Source of the DNA: Hofstenia miamia
Taxonomy: Eukaryota; Xenacoelomorpha; Acoela
Assembly: GCA_004352715.1 (NCBI GenBank)
Contig: SCFE01000025.1
Location: 305,442 to 369,441 of the forward strand
Direction: 5' to 3'
Length of the DNA stretch: 64,000 nucleotides
Shown here: positions 11,601 to 23,150 of the stretch, in pieces
Layout of the letters: each line of letters opens with the position of its first letter
Numbering within the stretch: the first letter of the stretch is position 1
Translations under genes and position numbers: made by a program
Notes under the pieces: generated by a model
Databases searched by the model: none
Told to the model about the DNA's origin: nothing
The model's input: the letters and a program-made list of their open reading frames with translations, nothing else

Positions 11601-14600
11601 TTCACATTCGGCTTAATTGTACACATGGATGAAGTGGGTATCTGAATACTAAAGTTTTACCAGCAATCCTTGCCAAATCTTAATTATCTAGGCAATTTTC
11701 AAATTTAGCAACAAAACCTCTGAAATATGTACGTGAAGAAGAAAGAAAGATAAAAAGAAAGAAAGAAAGAAAGGAGGGATAGAGATGCTGCTTGCAGCCC
11801 AAGTGTTGAGTGGAGTCATGCTTATATACAAAAGAAAAAACATTGTAGTTTGGCAACTTACATTGTTAATTAGACTTTTTCATGTGTTTAGTATTGAATT
11901 GAGACTGATTTTAGGAATGGGTAAGCCTTAAATGTCGTCTAGTCAATATCAGTTTTCGAGTATCTCAAAATTGTCATGAAGTGTTATACATTAGGTATAT
12001 ACTCGTAAAAAGAATGAATAGTACTTAATGTTCAAAGGCTCAAATATAAGAATGGTTCGGATTGTGCATGCTTTGAAACTAGGAATTGTGTAAATTTATT
12101 TACTTCAAATTTTGGGTTTTTACAAAAATGTACCAAATTCTATCCTTTCAAATCAAAATTATTTTAAGATATCTTTTCATAATAATGGGCTCTTAATATT
12201 AATTAATCAGTAAATTTCCTTAAAAGTTATTTGAGGGGATCACACAAATTCTCAAGATTTTTTTGGAAAATTACATGTAGTTCAAATTTGTAATGTATTT
12301 TTCATAAACGTATGAATTCGTTAACAAAAAAGATCATCCGGTATCTGTTACTCGGCGCTATGACTGTACATCTTAAAAATGTTACTGTTTACAATACAAT
12401 ATAATAATTTATTTACATTATTAAATAACACAAAATGTACACTTATAACTTAAAAATAATGACTATTAAAATTTTAAAGCATGAAAAAAGATGCAAATAC
12501 TCGTTTACAAAACAAAATGATAATTTTTGAGATTGACCTCTTTTACACTTCATAATCACTTACGACTGCCATAGTTAGTTGTCAAATTGTTTGTTTAGAT
12601 TTAGTTTACTAATTTGGTGGCAATTAACAAAATTATTTGGCAGTAAATTATTGTATAAATCAATTTTCTCATTTGCTTTTACATCTTTTCAAGAATGAAT
12701 GTCAATCCTGATAAGTGAAGCAGAGCACAGCTGCATGACACGTGCATAGATTGTTAGTACATTGGGGTTCATGGTTTGCTTAGCCTTTTTATCGTGACAG
12801 AGCATCGTGCCGTGATTCAAGCAATCACTGTGTTCTGGAACTATTTGGAAATTCGCCAGATATTAGTTCAATTAAATCTTGTACTTTACATCAAGGACAA
12901 GATTTATTCATGATGAATAATTGTCAAGAATCTGTGTTGGCAGCATGCTAGATCAAGTCACTGATGCCAAGGAAGCAAATTTTCTAATTGAGACTATTGA
13001 TAAAATATTACAAAACACTGTTTTGAAATTTTTAGATTTCAATTATTTGTAACAACAGGCAAGAGTATGGAATTCCAAGGAAATTTCGCCACAAAAAATT
13101 GATATTTGAAAGGTTCTTTCAAAAATCTAAACTAATTCTTATATGAATATTTTAAGTTTCGAAAAATCAGAAAATATTAGTTTAGTTTGCTAAAGTTTGC
13201 TTTGGTACAGTATAAGGTGCAGGAAGTGAGGGAACTTTAAAGTGCCAGTTCCTTGCACTGTTGAGTAAGGTCAGGATTTGTAGATCAGGTCAGATTTGAG
13301 AATGGATCAAGTCAGGTGCAGGTCAACTCATTACTAGTCCTAGTGATACTTTTAAATGGGTTATTCCAAACTGTTTACAAAATGGATTTTGTTTCGTTAT
13401 TAAGGAACTTTTGCTTTATGTTTACTTAAAGCCATAGGACATATATTATTTCAAAGCAAATTTTATCTTAGTAATTATTTTACAAAATGTAATATATTTC
13501 CGCGCTTAAAATAATTTGTTTTTACTTTTGAGCTAAAGCATCATTGTAGATTTATAGATGCATTTTTATTAATAATTTATATCTTTTTATGTGAAACTTG
13601 AAATAAAATATTTAATTATATTATTTTCAAAAACAGCCCATGCTCATTCAAAGAAAAAAATATTTATTTTTTGGAAAAATGTGCAAAGAAATAATATTTT
13701 TCTTTTTAAGATCAGTTGCAAAATAAATATTCAAGAAATAGAACAACATCGAAAATTTGATTATTAAGAAATACCATCTACAAATTTTAATCTCCTTTTA
13801 GTATCAAAATATTTGACATGGAATGTATTTCTTTTGATAAACAAGTCATTTCTTAGATAGATAATATCAAATAATTTGTAAAAACACATGACATGCATGT
13901 ATTTCTTTAGTGCTCTAAATAACTATTTTTCAAATTGTTCAATTTATTCCCTAGACACTCTTGAGAAATCAAAAGAAACGTATTTTCAATGGTTTCATAC
14001 AAATTATCAACTGAGTCTGGGATGGCTATAAAGAATAGCAAATAGTCATAAATTTGTACGAGTGGTATAGTTGGTATTTATCAAATTTCATCACAGAGAA
14101 AATCATTATCTTCATATGATTGTATGACAAATTATTGCAACGTATATCCTCGTGTATAAACTACGACCATGCATAAGTTACACTCCAAAGTGTTTTTTTA
14201 ATTTTAGGGTTATTTTAATTCAGTTCATTTGGCGAATTTGATTTTTCATTTGGCGAAATTGAATTTTCATTTGGCGATATTGAAATTTAAAAGGTGTAGT
14301 CCAAACATTATGGCCATAATTGCCATTATGTAAATTATGATCAATTCTATATATACATATGATAACAAAAATTTGAAAAAGTGATTTTCAATATTTTGAA
14401 AGCCAAATTGCAAACAGCAATTAAAAGACAACCATTTTGGTGCAGTATGAAATTGTAGTGGCATCACAAGTCACAAGCAATTAACGATTTTGAAACATTC
14501 GAAACAAGTTTTAAAATAAACCAATTACTTTAATTCATACCTTAAAATTATAAAATTATAAAGACGGCAAATTATGTTAAAGTACCAGAAATCATTTTTT

Positions 14601-14730
14601 GATTTTTAACGGTTTTAATTTTTTAAAAGAGGGCTACGAAATTTCTCTCTATATTCAAATGAAACGCACGTTGAGACATTTACGGCAATCCTAACATTTA
14701 GAATATCGATCATGGCATTAATGTCATTTT
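8617..14730. other. long intergenic stretch with minor repeats
   Basis: About 6 kb of AT-rich DNA without a supported gene. It contains a TA run at 9967-9980, a GAAA microsatellite at 11738-11775, and two clusters of iterated CAGGTCA-like motifs (about 9910-9955 and 13260-13330), which resemble subterminal repeats of hAT-type MITEs. A palindromic ATTATGGCCATAAT lies at about 14308-14322 and recurs in spirit near 15765-15890. Confidence 0.45.
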
Positions 14731-14735
14731 TTAGT

Positions 14736-14773
14736 NCTTACTTACTTGCTTACTTACTTACTTACTTACTTAA

Positions 14774-14830
<57 letters not shown>

Positions 14831-14831
14831 A
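14736..14831. repeat. (CTTA)n microsatellite after a single N
   Basis: About 23 units of CTTA follow an N at 14736. A second block of the same unit (about 15241-15307) ends at another single N. Both are contig ends broken at the same simple repeat. Confidence 0.9.
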
Positions 14832-14922
14832 TGACCATAGATGGACACTGATGCAATTATTTTTAACTGCATTGCAACAAACCCGCATGTCTGTTAAAAA
14901 ATAGACCCACATCCGTCATTTC

Positions 14923-15119
14923 CAATTATGTTATTTTTTCAACGAGGCGGTTTAATTTCAAATAATTAAGCCAAAAGATGTCAATCACCGATGTGACTTT
15001 CTATTAATTTTGTTTAATTGAGTGAATGGTGTTAAATATCATCATATTCTAGATTCCGTAGTATAATTAATATTGTACTCGCTTAGTATTACACATGTAA
15101 CAAAGTAAAAATGTCCATC
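14923..15119. repeat. 197-bp unit, copy 1 (probable contig-end overlap)
   Basis: Identical to 15309-15505. Copy 1 ends at the N at 15120; copy 2 starts just after the N at 15308. Between them lies a short contig of about 187 bp (15121-15307) ending in (ACTT)n. Exact identity bounded by single Ns points to an unmerged overlap, not a biological duplication. Confidence 0.8.
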
Positions 15120-15308
15120 NATCAAATATATAATAAAAATGCACACATAGCTATTTACAATAAATATACAAATAAAATTACAATACAATAAAATTAAAAA
15201 AATATTTAAATTAAAAAACATAAAAATTATAACCATAAAAATTACTTACTCACTTACTTACTTACTTACTTACTTGCTTACTTACTTACTTACTTACTTA
15301 ATTACTTN

Positions 15309-15505
15309 CAATTATGTTATTTTTTCAACGAGGCGGTTTAATTTCAAATAATTAAGCCAAAAGATGTCAATCACCGATGTGACTTTCTATTAATTTTGTT
15401 TAATTGAGTGAATGGTGTTAAATATCATCATATTCTAGATTCCGTAGTATAATTAATATTGTACTCGCTTAGTATTACACATGTAACAAAGTAAAAATGT
15501 CCATC
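15309..15505. repeat. 197-bp unit, copy 2
   Basis: Second identical copy of 14923-15119; see that entry. The sequence after 15505 is unique. Confidence 0.8.
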
Positions 15506-16690
15506 CGAATAGCAACCCGCGTGAAATTTGAATTTCAGTACTCGCACTGCACCCCACTCGCGTCTATCTTTGACAATGACCATTAACTTTTACAATTGGC
15601 TTCCGGTTCAAAGGCAATTAACTGCAAGAAATAACCACCAATCCAAAATATTTAAATTTGGCAATAAGTTTTTTGTAGGGAACTTTGCAGAAGGGTTTGC
15701 GAAAGTGCAAATATAAAGCAGAATAAGAAATATTTTCATCAAAATACGTAACAATAAGTTTATAGATTTTCATTATAGCCATATTTTTAAGTTTGCCATC
15801 CATTATGACCACAAATATTTTTTCTGCGATTCCATTATGATATCCATAATATTGCACATATTGGAATTGTGCCAATACCGTAATTGGCATCTCTGGAATT
15901 TAGAGCTCTAATTTGCATGCTTCTCAAGAACCGGTTAGTTTTGTTAATATCACTTCATTGAATCTTCGGTGTAAAATGTTGCCTGCAAACACTATACAAT
16001 TAAAATTTTCCAATTCCGAAAATGTTGTCTTTTGAATTTCTTTTTTGCAGATTCCTTACACTCTGATTGGAATTAGAATTTATGTGGAAATTATAAAAAA
16101 TAAATTTATAAATTTCCCCACAATCTATCAAAAATATACTCCATATAACACATAAATCTTAATATAGAAATTATTTCTTAATATTAGTTAAATATTGTTG
16201 TTTATGATATTCTTTATGCTTACTGTTAATGTAATCCTAATTCATGAACCTCTATATTTACTGTAAATATCATCAAATATTAGTTAGAATATATTGCTAA
16301 ATACACAAATTATCATATTAAATTTTAAATAAATACGTTGAAATTACACGTATGCGCATTTAACGAATTTTAAAAATATAAAATATTTAGTAGTTCTATG
16401 AGAAATAATTATAAAAAAATTACTAAGAATAAGAAGCAAACATATCTATTTTAAAAATAATTTTCTATGCACAAATCGAGATGAATATGTTATCTTTGAT
16501 TGCCAAATTTTTATTATACAAAACAATTGTGTCAATATTATCTATGCTGAGCGAGTCACTGTGGCCCCTTTTTGGATGAACCCTTGGGAAGCTATATTTA
16601 TGTGCAATCTTAATTTAATAAAACAATTCTGCTTTCACGAAGTAAATTTGATTGGTTATGAATTGATCAGTGTGTTATCCAATCAATGTT
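15506..16690. other. upstream region of the second GPCR
   Basis: AT-rich sequence without a supported frame. Positions 15765-15890 repeat the theme CCATTATGnCCA/TGGCATnnTGG several times. A single ATCCAATCA CCAAT-like site lies at about 16677-16685, just upstream of the TATA box. Confidence 0.4.
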
Positions 16691-16698
16691 AAGTTCAA

Positions 16699-16705
16699 TA
16701 TAAAA
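16699..16705 (+). promoter_or_regulatory. TATA box of the second GPCR
   Basis: TATAAAA starts 39 bases before the ATG at 16738, with a CCAAT-like site about 20 bases further up. The usual TATA-to-start distance puts transcription start around 16726-16730, leaving a leader of roughly ten bases. That is short but compatible with an intronless gene. Confidence 0.5.
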
Positions 16706-16737
16706 GTGATAAATCATTTCAAGAAAATTTATTCTAA

Positions 16738-17709
16738 ATGAATCTTCCAACAAATGCAATAAATAATACTCAAGAATACCCCAATCCTGGTGGTTTTTAC
16801 AACAACGAATTGCTCATTGCAAATGTTTTGGTCATAGGCGTATTTGGCATACCTACAAATGCAGTGACGCTGTACATTATAAAATTCAAACCATTTTTAA
16901 AAAATAAAGCTTCTCTCACTTATATGCTTCACCTATCTATTGCTGACTTCATAAATTGTTTCAATTTTGTCGTATTTAATCTTCCCTTTATCATCATACC
17001 AGAAGAGTACCTCAACAACAACCCGATTATTCTAACATGTGCAGTATGGAGTTCGGTCATTGCATTCAACTTGTTTCATGCGACATACATGCTAGTGATC
17101 ATCACCTTCGATCGCATAATCAACGCATTCACTATCAACTTAGCTAGACAGTGCAGCAAACCAGAAGTCGCTCAAGCAGTCTGCTACTTGGTATTAATGT
17201 TTTCTATTATCATATCGATTCCATTTTATTACGGTACTGAGTACAAGCCCAGTACTGTTACCTGGAATGGAAAGATTATTGAAAGTGTTAAATGTTTTCG
17301 CGGCGACCGCAAATTTATCACATTCGTTGTAATAGCATTCGGCTATTCCCTGCCTCTATTTCTAATTGCAATCGGTAACGTTGCAATTGTGTTAAAAATT
17401 CAATACCGAGCGAAATTGTCAAAAAGTCAATTTCAAAAGTCGATGAAGAAAGAAGACATACGTGTCACAGTAACACTCGTAACATGCTGCATCGCGATGG
17501 TAGCAGTGTACTTTCCGTATTATTTGTTGCAAATGATAAATTATTTCCGGTCCAAAGAGGAAAATGCAAAGTTTTTTAGTAGCTATGTAAACTATGCGAT
17601 ATGGTACTTGTCAATGGGTCTGCGAAATTTCAACTCCTGCAATAACTTTTTTATCTATATAATTACAAACCAAAATTTTAGGAAGTCTTTCTTCTCGTGT
17701 TTTTCATAG
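16738..17709 (+). CDS. rhodopsin-like GPCR, probable peptide receptor, intronless
   Basis: Complete 323-residue class A receptor on one exon. The N-terminus is about 24 residues with a possible glycosylation site at N9 (NNT) and no signal peptide. TM1 25-48 (N41), TM2 62-87 (SIAD, D70), TM3 101-130 (C101, D125-R126 in FDRI), TM4 145-165, TM5 193-221 (P206), TM6 243-269 (P260 in YFPYYL, replacing CWxP) and TM7 288-310. The NPxxY motif is NFFIY (N303-Y307), with Pro replaced by Phe as in many invertebrate peptide receptors, and helix 8 starts NFRKSF. C186 in loop 2 can bridge to C101. The third loop is short and basic and the C-tail ends in two Cys. It is not a close copy of the receptor at 2.8 kb. 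It couples to G proteins at the cell surface; ligand unknown. The start is fixed by the TATA box 39 bases upstream. Confidence 0.93.
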   Translation: MNLPTNAINNTQEYPNPGGFYNNELLIANVLVIGVFGIPTNAVTLYIIKFKPFLKNKASLTYMLHLSIADFINCFNFVVFNLPFIIIPEEYLNNNPIILTCAVWSSVIAFNLFHATYMLVIITFDRIINAFTINLARQCSKPEVAQAVCYLVLMFSIIISIPFYYGTEYKPSTVTWNGKIIESVKCFRGDRKFITFVVIAFGYSLPLFLIAIGNVAIVLKIQYRAKLSKSQFQKSMKKEDIRVTVTLVTCCIAMVAVYFPYYLLQMINYFRSKEENAKFFSSYVNYAIWYLSMGLRNFNSCNNFFIYIITNQNFRKSFFSCFS

Positions 17710-17777
17710 TAACTTTTAAGTATAAGTTTCTTTTTTTGATATTTTTGCTTGAATAACGATTTGCACAATTATTTTCC

Positions 17778-17783
17778 AATAAA
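17778..17783 (+). terminator. poly(A) signal AATAAA of the second GPCR
   Basis: First AATAAA after the stop codon, 69 bases downstream. It gives a short 3' UTR consistent with a compact intronless gene. Confidence 0.6.
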
Positions 17784-18810
17784 ATACTAGTTCATAGTAA
17801 AATGAAGCAAACAATTATCTCTTGAATATTTCTTACCCCACTTATGTATACCGTTTCAATATGGTAACAAAGCAATCCAACGATATTCTCTTTTCAAATC
17901 AAAACATTTTCACTGATTAGTGCAATTTGGCCATATAGCAACATAGTACGTCAAGTGAATTTATATAATTATCTCACAAATATTATTTTTATACACTTTG
18001 ATAATTATATTATATATACTTTTTACTATGATTTTTGCCACTCTGTATATAAAAACAAACCTAAATTTGTGAAAAATTTCACTAAAATGCAAATATTGAA
18101 TTCAATTTTGAAATTTGGAATAGCCATTGACAACATTGAAAACATAGATGCAACAGTATATATATATTGTAGAGGAAAGCATTCAAGATTTTGTAAATCA
18201 AAGATATATTTTATGTTTTAAGGCATTCTAATACATATTTCACACTATTTTTTAATTTGAAAGCTGCGTAATTTGTGTATCGACGGCAATTTCAAAGAAT
18301 TTTCATATAGTTTTGTTGTGTTTAAACCTATTTTAGGTTGATTAACTTAAAAGGATTATTTTTACCAGAAAATACTTGAAAATAGGAATCTTAAAAAAGT
18401 ATTACCTATTTGTTATAAATTTTGGTTGGCCAAGACAGTAATTAAAATGCTAGAACGAATGTGATTATCTTACTCTTCTAGAACACCCATAGTTTCACAA
18501 TATTTTTAAACGTATGTGATATAAGGTAAAATATCTGTATTTTAACAGTTTATTCGTTTTTTACTGGCATAAATTTAATTCCATGAATGTATTAATCGTG
18601 CATTCAGAGTATATTTATTATATTTCTTACAAACCATCACAAAATCTAGCCTTGCTGCAGGGTAGTATTAGCATATTTTCATTCAAAGTTTATTTTTTAG
18701 TGGTTTTATCTTTGTTGTTTCATTTGTCCATATATATCATTACTTGTAAATAATGTTGTTTGGTCAATATATTTTATCAACATATACAATTTTAGATTTC
18801 TATATTTTAG
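17784..18810. other. intergenic, nothing recognised
   Basis: AT-rich sequence. One 88-codon frame at 17955-18221 has no motif and low-complexity composition, and I do not treat it as a gene. Confidence 0.45.
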
Positions 18811-18814
18811 TTTT

Positions 18815-19610
18815 TATTAGGGCTGCGGAATAATTAATCGTTAATTTGTTATAACTATTAATCAGATTTACTTCTATGTGAACAGATATTTCAAGTTGCT
18901 GGTTACATTGTGAACAAGAAGCTTTCATCTCTTGAACTGAATACTGTGGTAATGTGTTTGTGTGTTGTGTTGTTAGATATCGAATATTTTAAGGAGGAAA
19001 AGCCTATAACATATCTACTCTTTAACTGAATTTGTCCATAAATGTTACTGCAGCAGTTTTGATAAGGATAAACCGTTTTTTTACATTTACAAAGAATTTT
19101 CTCCAAGCCTATTTCCAAAATTGAAAATCTTAGGGCATGGTTAGGTCTATGAGAGAACATGCTTTAATGCAATGTTGGAAATTTCTATAAAAGTTTACTG
19201 CTGAGACAGAGATTATTTCTTAGAAATTTTCGAATTTTTGAAAAGGATTTAAATTCTCTCCATACCTAGTGTTAATGTATTTAGAAATTTTTGAGCCCCT
19301 GGAGGCAACAAAGAATTTTGACTATTTCATAATATGTGCAAAGATATTAGAAACTCATTGAGGCGTGCCATGCGCAAAGCCCATCGGGACAAAGCCAGCG
19401 CGTGGATTTAGAACAAAAAAGGGAAGACTCTCCTCTATCATGTGGTGCTTTCAGGTTGAGCACACCATTAATAGTTTTTGAAATATAAGCGTTTAAAATT
19501 CTTTTATAGGACCATAAAAATTTTTAAGTATCCCCAGGCTGTTTAAGGTTAATTAATCTTGAATTTATGAACATTTAACTATTAAATATAAATTTATCGT
19601 TTCCACCACT
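18815..19610. mobile_element. possible hAT-like non-autonomous element
   Basis: The left part has TTAGGGCTGCGGAATAATTA followed by iterated ATTAATCG/GTTAAT, the style of hAT terminal regions. Near the right side, reading inward on the minus strand, TTAGTGGTGGAAACGATAAA is a weak inverted match. I could not find an 8-bp target duplication, so the boundaries are tentative. No transposase is visible. Confidence 0.25.
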
Positions 19611-20190
19611 AATTTGTTAGGAAATTGTTTTAGTTAATATTTATTCTATTTAGTCATTTATGAAATGCATTGGGGTATAAAATCATCCTAAACCAAAAAA
19701 TAAAGAGCTGGAGACTTGCAGATGGTAATATACAATATTTTTATTTAATTATATCTGTAGGTTTAGTATCAGCAACTTCTCAATTTATATACGCATGTCA
19801 CACTTATTGTTACAAAATGATTCATATATAAAATAGTGCTATGCAAAATTGTTCCATATTATAATTAAAATTAAAATCGTTAATAATTTTTCTAAGGCTC
19901 AGTGAAAAGAATTACAAGGATATCCTGCACTTTTGCTAAGCGAGTAAAAAGGATAATAAGGACAAACGCTGTTTCACAAGGAACTACTAAGCTGCTTTAA
20001 TTGCATGTATCAGTTGAACAAAAAGGGGTTGTTCATTTAAATAATTCATTTCTCAATGTTTGTGATATTAAATGAATTCACAAAAATGGCATACATATAT
20101 AGTATGCTATTAATTTAAATCTGCTATTACAGGTTGAATAATTGATTAACAAAATCGATGCATTCTCTTTCCGACTTAGCTGCAAAGTCT

Positions 20191-20196
20191 TATAAA
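20191..20196 (+). promoter_or_regulatory. TATA box of the PAN-like gene
   Basis: TATAAA lies 29 bases before the ATG at 20220, so transcription would start at or just before the start codon. The same very short leader is predicted for the GPCR at 16.7 kb. Confidence 0.4.
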
Positions 20197-20219
20197 CAGC
20201 TGTTAACAATGTGGCTGAA

Positions 20220-20517
20220 ATGAGATTCTACATCGCAGTATTTCTTCTGGAAAACTTTGTTTTAGTGAATCTACAGTGCAACAAAGTTTTCCTTAAACAG
20301 GAAACACGTGGAATTATTACATTGCCAAAATATTTTGATTTGAGATTTCAGATAACTGAGTCAGTTTGCCGACTTTCATGTAAAAATTCTGGAATTTGCA
20401 AACACTTCATTTATTGTAAGGGGAGTTTCTTTGCCTGCTATTTGTATAACACAACAATGAGTGAAACCGAAGTCATCCACAAAAGTTATGCAAATCTAAT
20501 GTGTGAAATTCATTCGG
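20220..20517 (+). CDS. secreted cysteine-rich protein, PAN/apple-like, first exon
   Basis: ATG at 20220 (MRFYIAVFLLENFVLVNLQC) gives a plausible cleavable signal peptide of about 17-19 residues. The mature part has the spacing of a PAN/apple-type module: a cysteine near the start, then VCRLSCKNSGICKHFIYC, then a C-x-L strand (FACYLYN) and a final cysteine in MCEI. PAN modules bind proteins or sugars outside the cell. The frame meets a strong donor, CATTCG|GTAAGA after 20517, four codons before its stop at 20528, so this is probably a first exon and the reading-through version an artefact. I could not place the next exon. Without splicing it would be a 102-residue secreted protein. Confidence 0.55.
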
Positions 20518-20528
20518 TAAGATCTTAA

Positions 20529-21405
20529 ATTTTGAAAGGATGCTTTTAAATTTATGTAATAAAATTTCTATAATAAAATATATTTAATCAGCTCAAGTTT
20601 TTTCTTTTCCATTGTTTTATTTTGCAAGCGAAAATAACAATTTCAATTTTTAACTACTTATTAAATACTCAACGATAAATCTGAAAATAAGATTTTCCCG
20701 ATATTTATAAAAGCAAATTTTTCAAATTTCAAATAGCTGAATTTTAATATTGTTATGAATAAAATAATGAAGCAATCCACTATCAACAAATATTTATAGA
20801 GCAATATGCTTTAGATAAGTAAATTTTGCACGCATTGCTTGGATTCTTTATATACATATATACATTGTAAATTCAATATAGTATATGTTTTCTTATTCAT
20901 TAAATTAGAACTAATAACTTAAATATGCAAATTTATTCCATAACTATTACTATATATATATATATAAATTGTGTCCTACAAGTCATGCAATTTATTTATT
21001 ATAAGGGATATAAGAAACAGATTTTTTCCACGAGAAAAATATTTATTGAATAGCCTTTGACAGAAGGTTTTGTAAGTTATAAATATTAATTATTTACATA
21101 ATATTAGTAATTTTCCAAAGTAGACAATTCAAATATAAAAAATTAACAAATATAAAGTCATTAACATTTTTTGTTTGATATTTCAAAAAGAATTTTCCTG
21201 TTTTACATAATGATAAATTAATTTGCACTGAGCAAAATCTATAGATTTCGCTATCTGTCAAAATTGCTATTTTGTGATAATTTGTAACATCTTTAAAAAT
21301 AATATATGCGATTTTTTTATAAAAAAAACAATTAACCAATTATAGAAGGTTTTCTCATTTACCTAGCTTTTTATGCAAAATTTATCTGTAAAGATCAAGT
21401 ATAAA
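20529..21405. other. AT-rich, nothing recognised
   Basis: If the donor at 20518 is used, this is the start of an intron. It contains TA runs (20951-20966). No exon with flanking splice sites was recognised. Confidence 0.4.
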
Positions 21406-23149
21406 CTGGCTTGAAAGAAATTTTTTGAAAAGTACATTCAATCCTTTCTATTGAGCCATTCACCTTACCCCGCCTTTTCTATATTTATAGTTTAAAGCAT
21501 AGATTAAGAAAAATTGCTTTGAGCAAATATTTGTTATTCAAAAATAGTTAAAACAATGCTTTTTTTCAGCCAAATTATATCTAAAATGTAATTTTTCTTA
21601 ACCAATGCATCAAACTGTAACTTAATTCTTTGCTGGTATACTGTTGCCATTACCTTGTGTCTGGGTGCTTCTTTACCCTGCTTCTTCTGGTTGTTTGTCC
21701 ACTTCATCTAATTATCAGATCTTCAGCCTCATCCTTCTTTACTGAGCTAATGGTTGCTTTCCTATCTTTTCATTATATCTTTATCCAATTGTTACTCTCC
21801 TCTTTTCAGAGTTTTCTGTATTCTTACAGTATTTTTCATGCATTGCTTTCTATCTGTAACTTAATAGTTTTCTGTCTCCATCCTATTCTTTTATGCCTTC
21901 TTTTGTCACACAAATTTATGCTGGTTTGACTCTGAGCAGGATAAAACCACCAATATCCCATGAGGTCTAGGTCCTCCCCAGGACCCAGGCTTACAGAAGT
22001 TCTCTACTCCCGCAGTTCTCCAGGCTTTTACGAACTACTAAACAGAATAATTTAACTTACAACAACTTACACAATCTCTCTCTACTTACAAAAATTTTCC
22101 CTCCTACTGCCTATAAGCTATGCAGTCTACTTATGCTCTAATATCCTATTCCTGCCTTATCACGTTTTAACATATACCTATTCTATACAAGTTTCTCTCT
22201 CCTACTATTGGAAGGCCTACTGTCACTTATTCCTATTTGCAAGCTCTGCATTTATCACTTAACTTAGGTCATATAAAAAATTGCTGACTCGACATGCTCA
22301 TCTCCACTTAGGTATAGAGTTATATCCACTGCTAAAAATTTCCTCATCCCCCTCTTAGTTCTCTTAATTCATTCACATATTTATTGCCTCTATGCTCTTC
22401 TTCCCATTCAATTCTGACTTACATCATCTAGCCTCCGCATGTATTCTTTGGTTATCTCCTCATATTCAGTTAAATATTTCTACATAAATCTAAGCACTTT
22501 TAACCTTTCTTAATCTCTGCACTATTGATGTCTTCAAGTCCTGCTCGGCAGTGCACTTGCCCTTTATCACTGGAGTGAAGTTATCAAATGCAAGATTCAA
22601 CACAGACTCTCTACTTGTATTCTTCAATCTCAATACTTGATTTTACAACATATTCCTTGCCTCATTTAAGTTTGCAAAGATTGGGAATAGGTCTCCCAGA
22701 AATAAGCCTGCCTAAGTCCCAGGTTATTATTATTATTATTCTTATTATTACTAGGAAACTGCCTGTGTTATGCACGGGGATTTCAATGAGCTGTGTTAGA
22801 TATTTGATGAATGAATAAACTTTAAATAATCCATATGTTGGGTTTTTAATATTTTAGGAACGAAAAAAGTAATAAATGTAATCATCATACATTGGTAAAA
22901 TGATTTTTTATTCACAATTTTAGCATATGACTCTCCTTAATTAATCATTTATATTATAAACACATTCAAAGCATGGTAGCTCCTAATGCAAAAGAGTGTA
23001 CAGTATTTAAAAAACATAACCGCAACTTATCATATAATTCAGTGCATATACAGTATATATTTACATGCATTTTGTTAAATTAGAAACATGAACACCAGTC
23101 TATACAAATTTTGATGAAGAGAAGGAATCTCACAAATGTATATCATCAG
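21406..23149. repeat. 1744-bp unit, copy 1
   Basis: Repeated base for base at 23151-24894 with one N (23150) between. It is pyrimidine-rich on the plus strand, carries an ATT microsatellite at about 22727-22750 and an AATAAA at about 22813. The minus strand has an interrupted hydrophilic reading (RRLDDV, KFLAVDITLYLSGDEHVES) that could be a decayed transposon protein I do not recognise. The leucine-rich plus-strand frame is a by-product of pyrimidine richness. Confidence 0.8.
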
Positions 23150-23150
23150 N

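Noticed and set aside
17955-18221. 88-codon frame after the second GPCR
   Set aside because: Low-complexity AT-rich composition, no motif, and it lies beyond the poly(A) signal without its own promoter.
21630-21929. 99-codon leucine-rich plus-strand frame, repeated at 23375
   Set aside because: It arises from a pyrimidine-rich strand of a repeat, shows no splice or promoter signals, and its second copy is part of a probable assembly duplicate.
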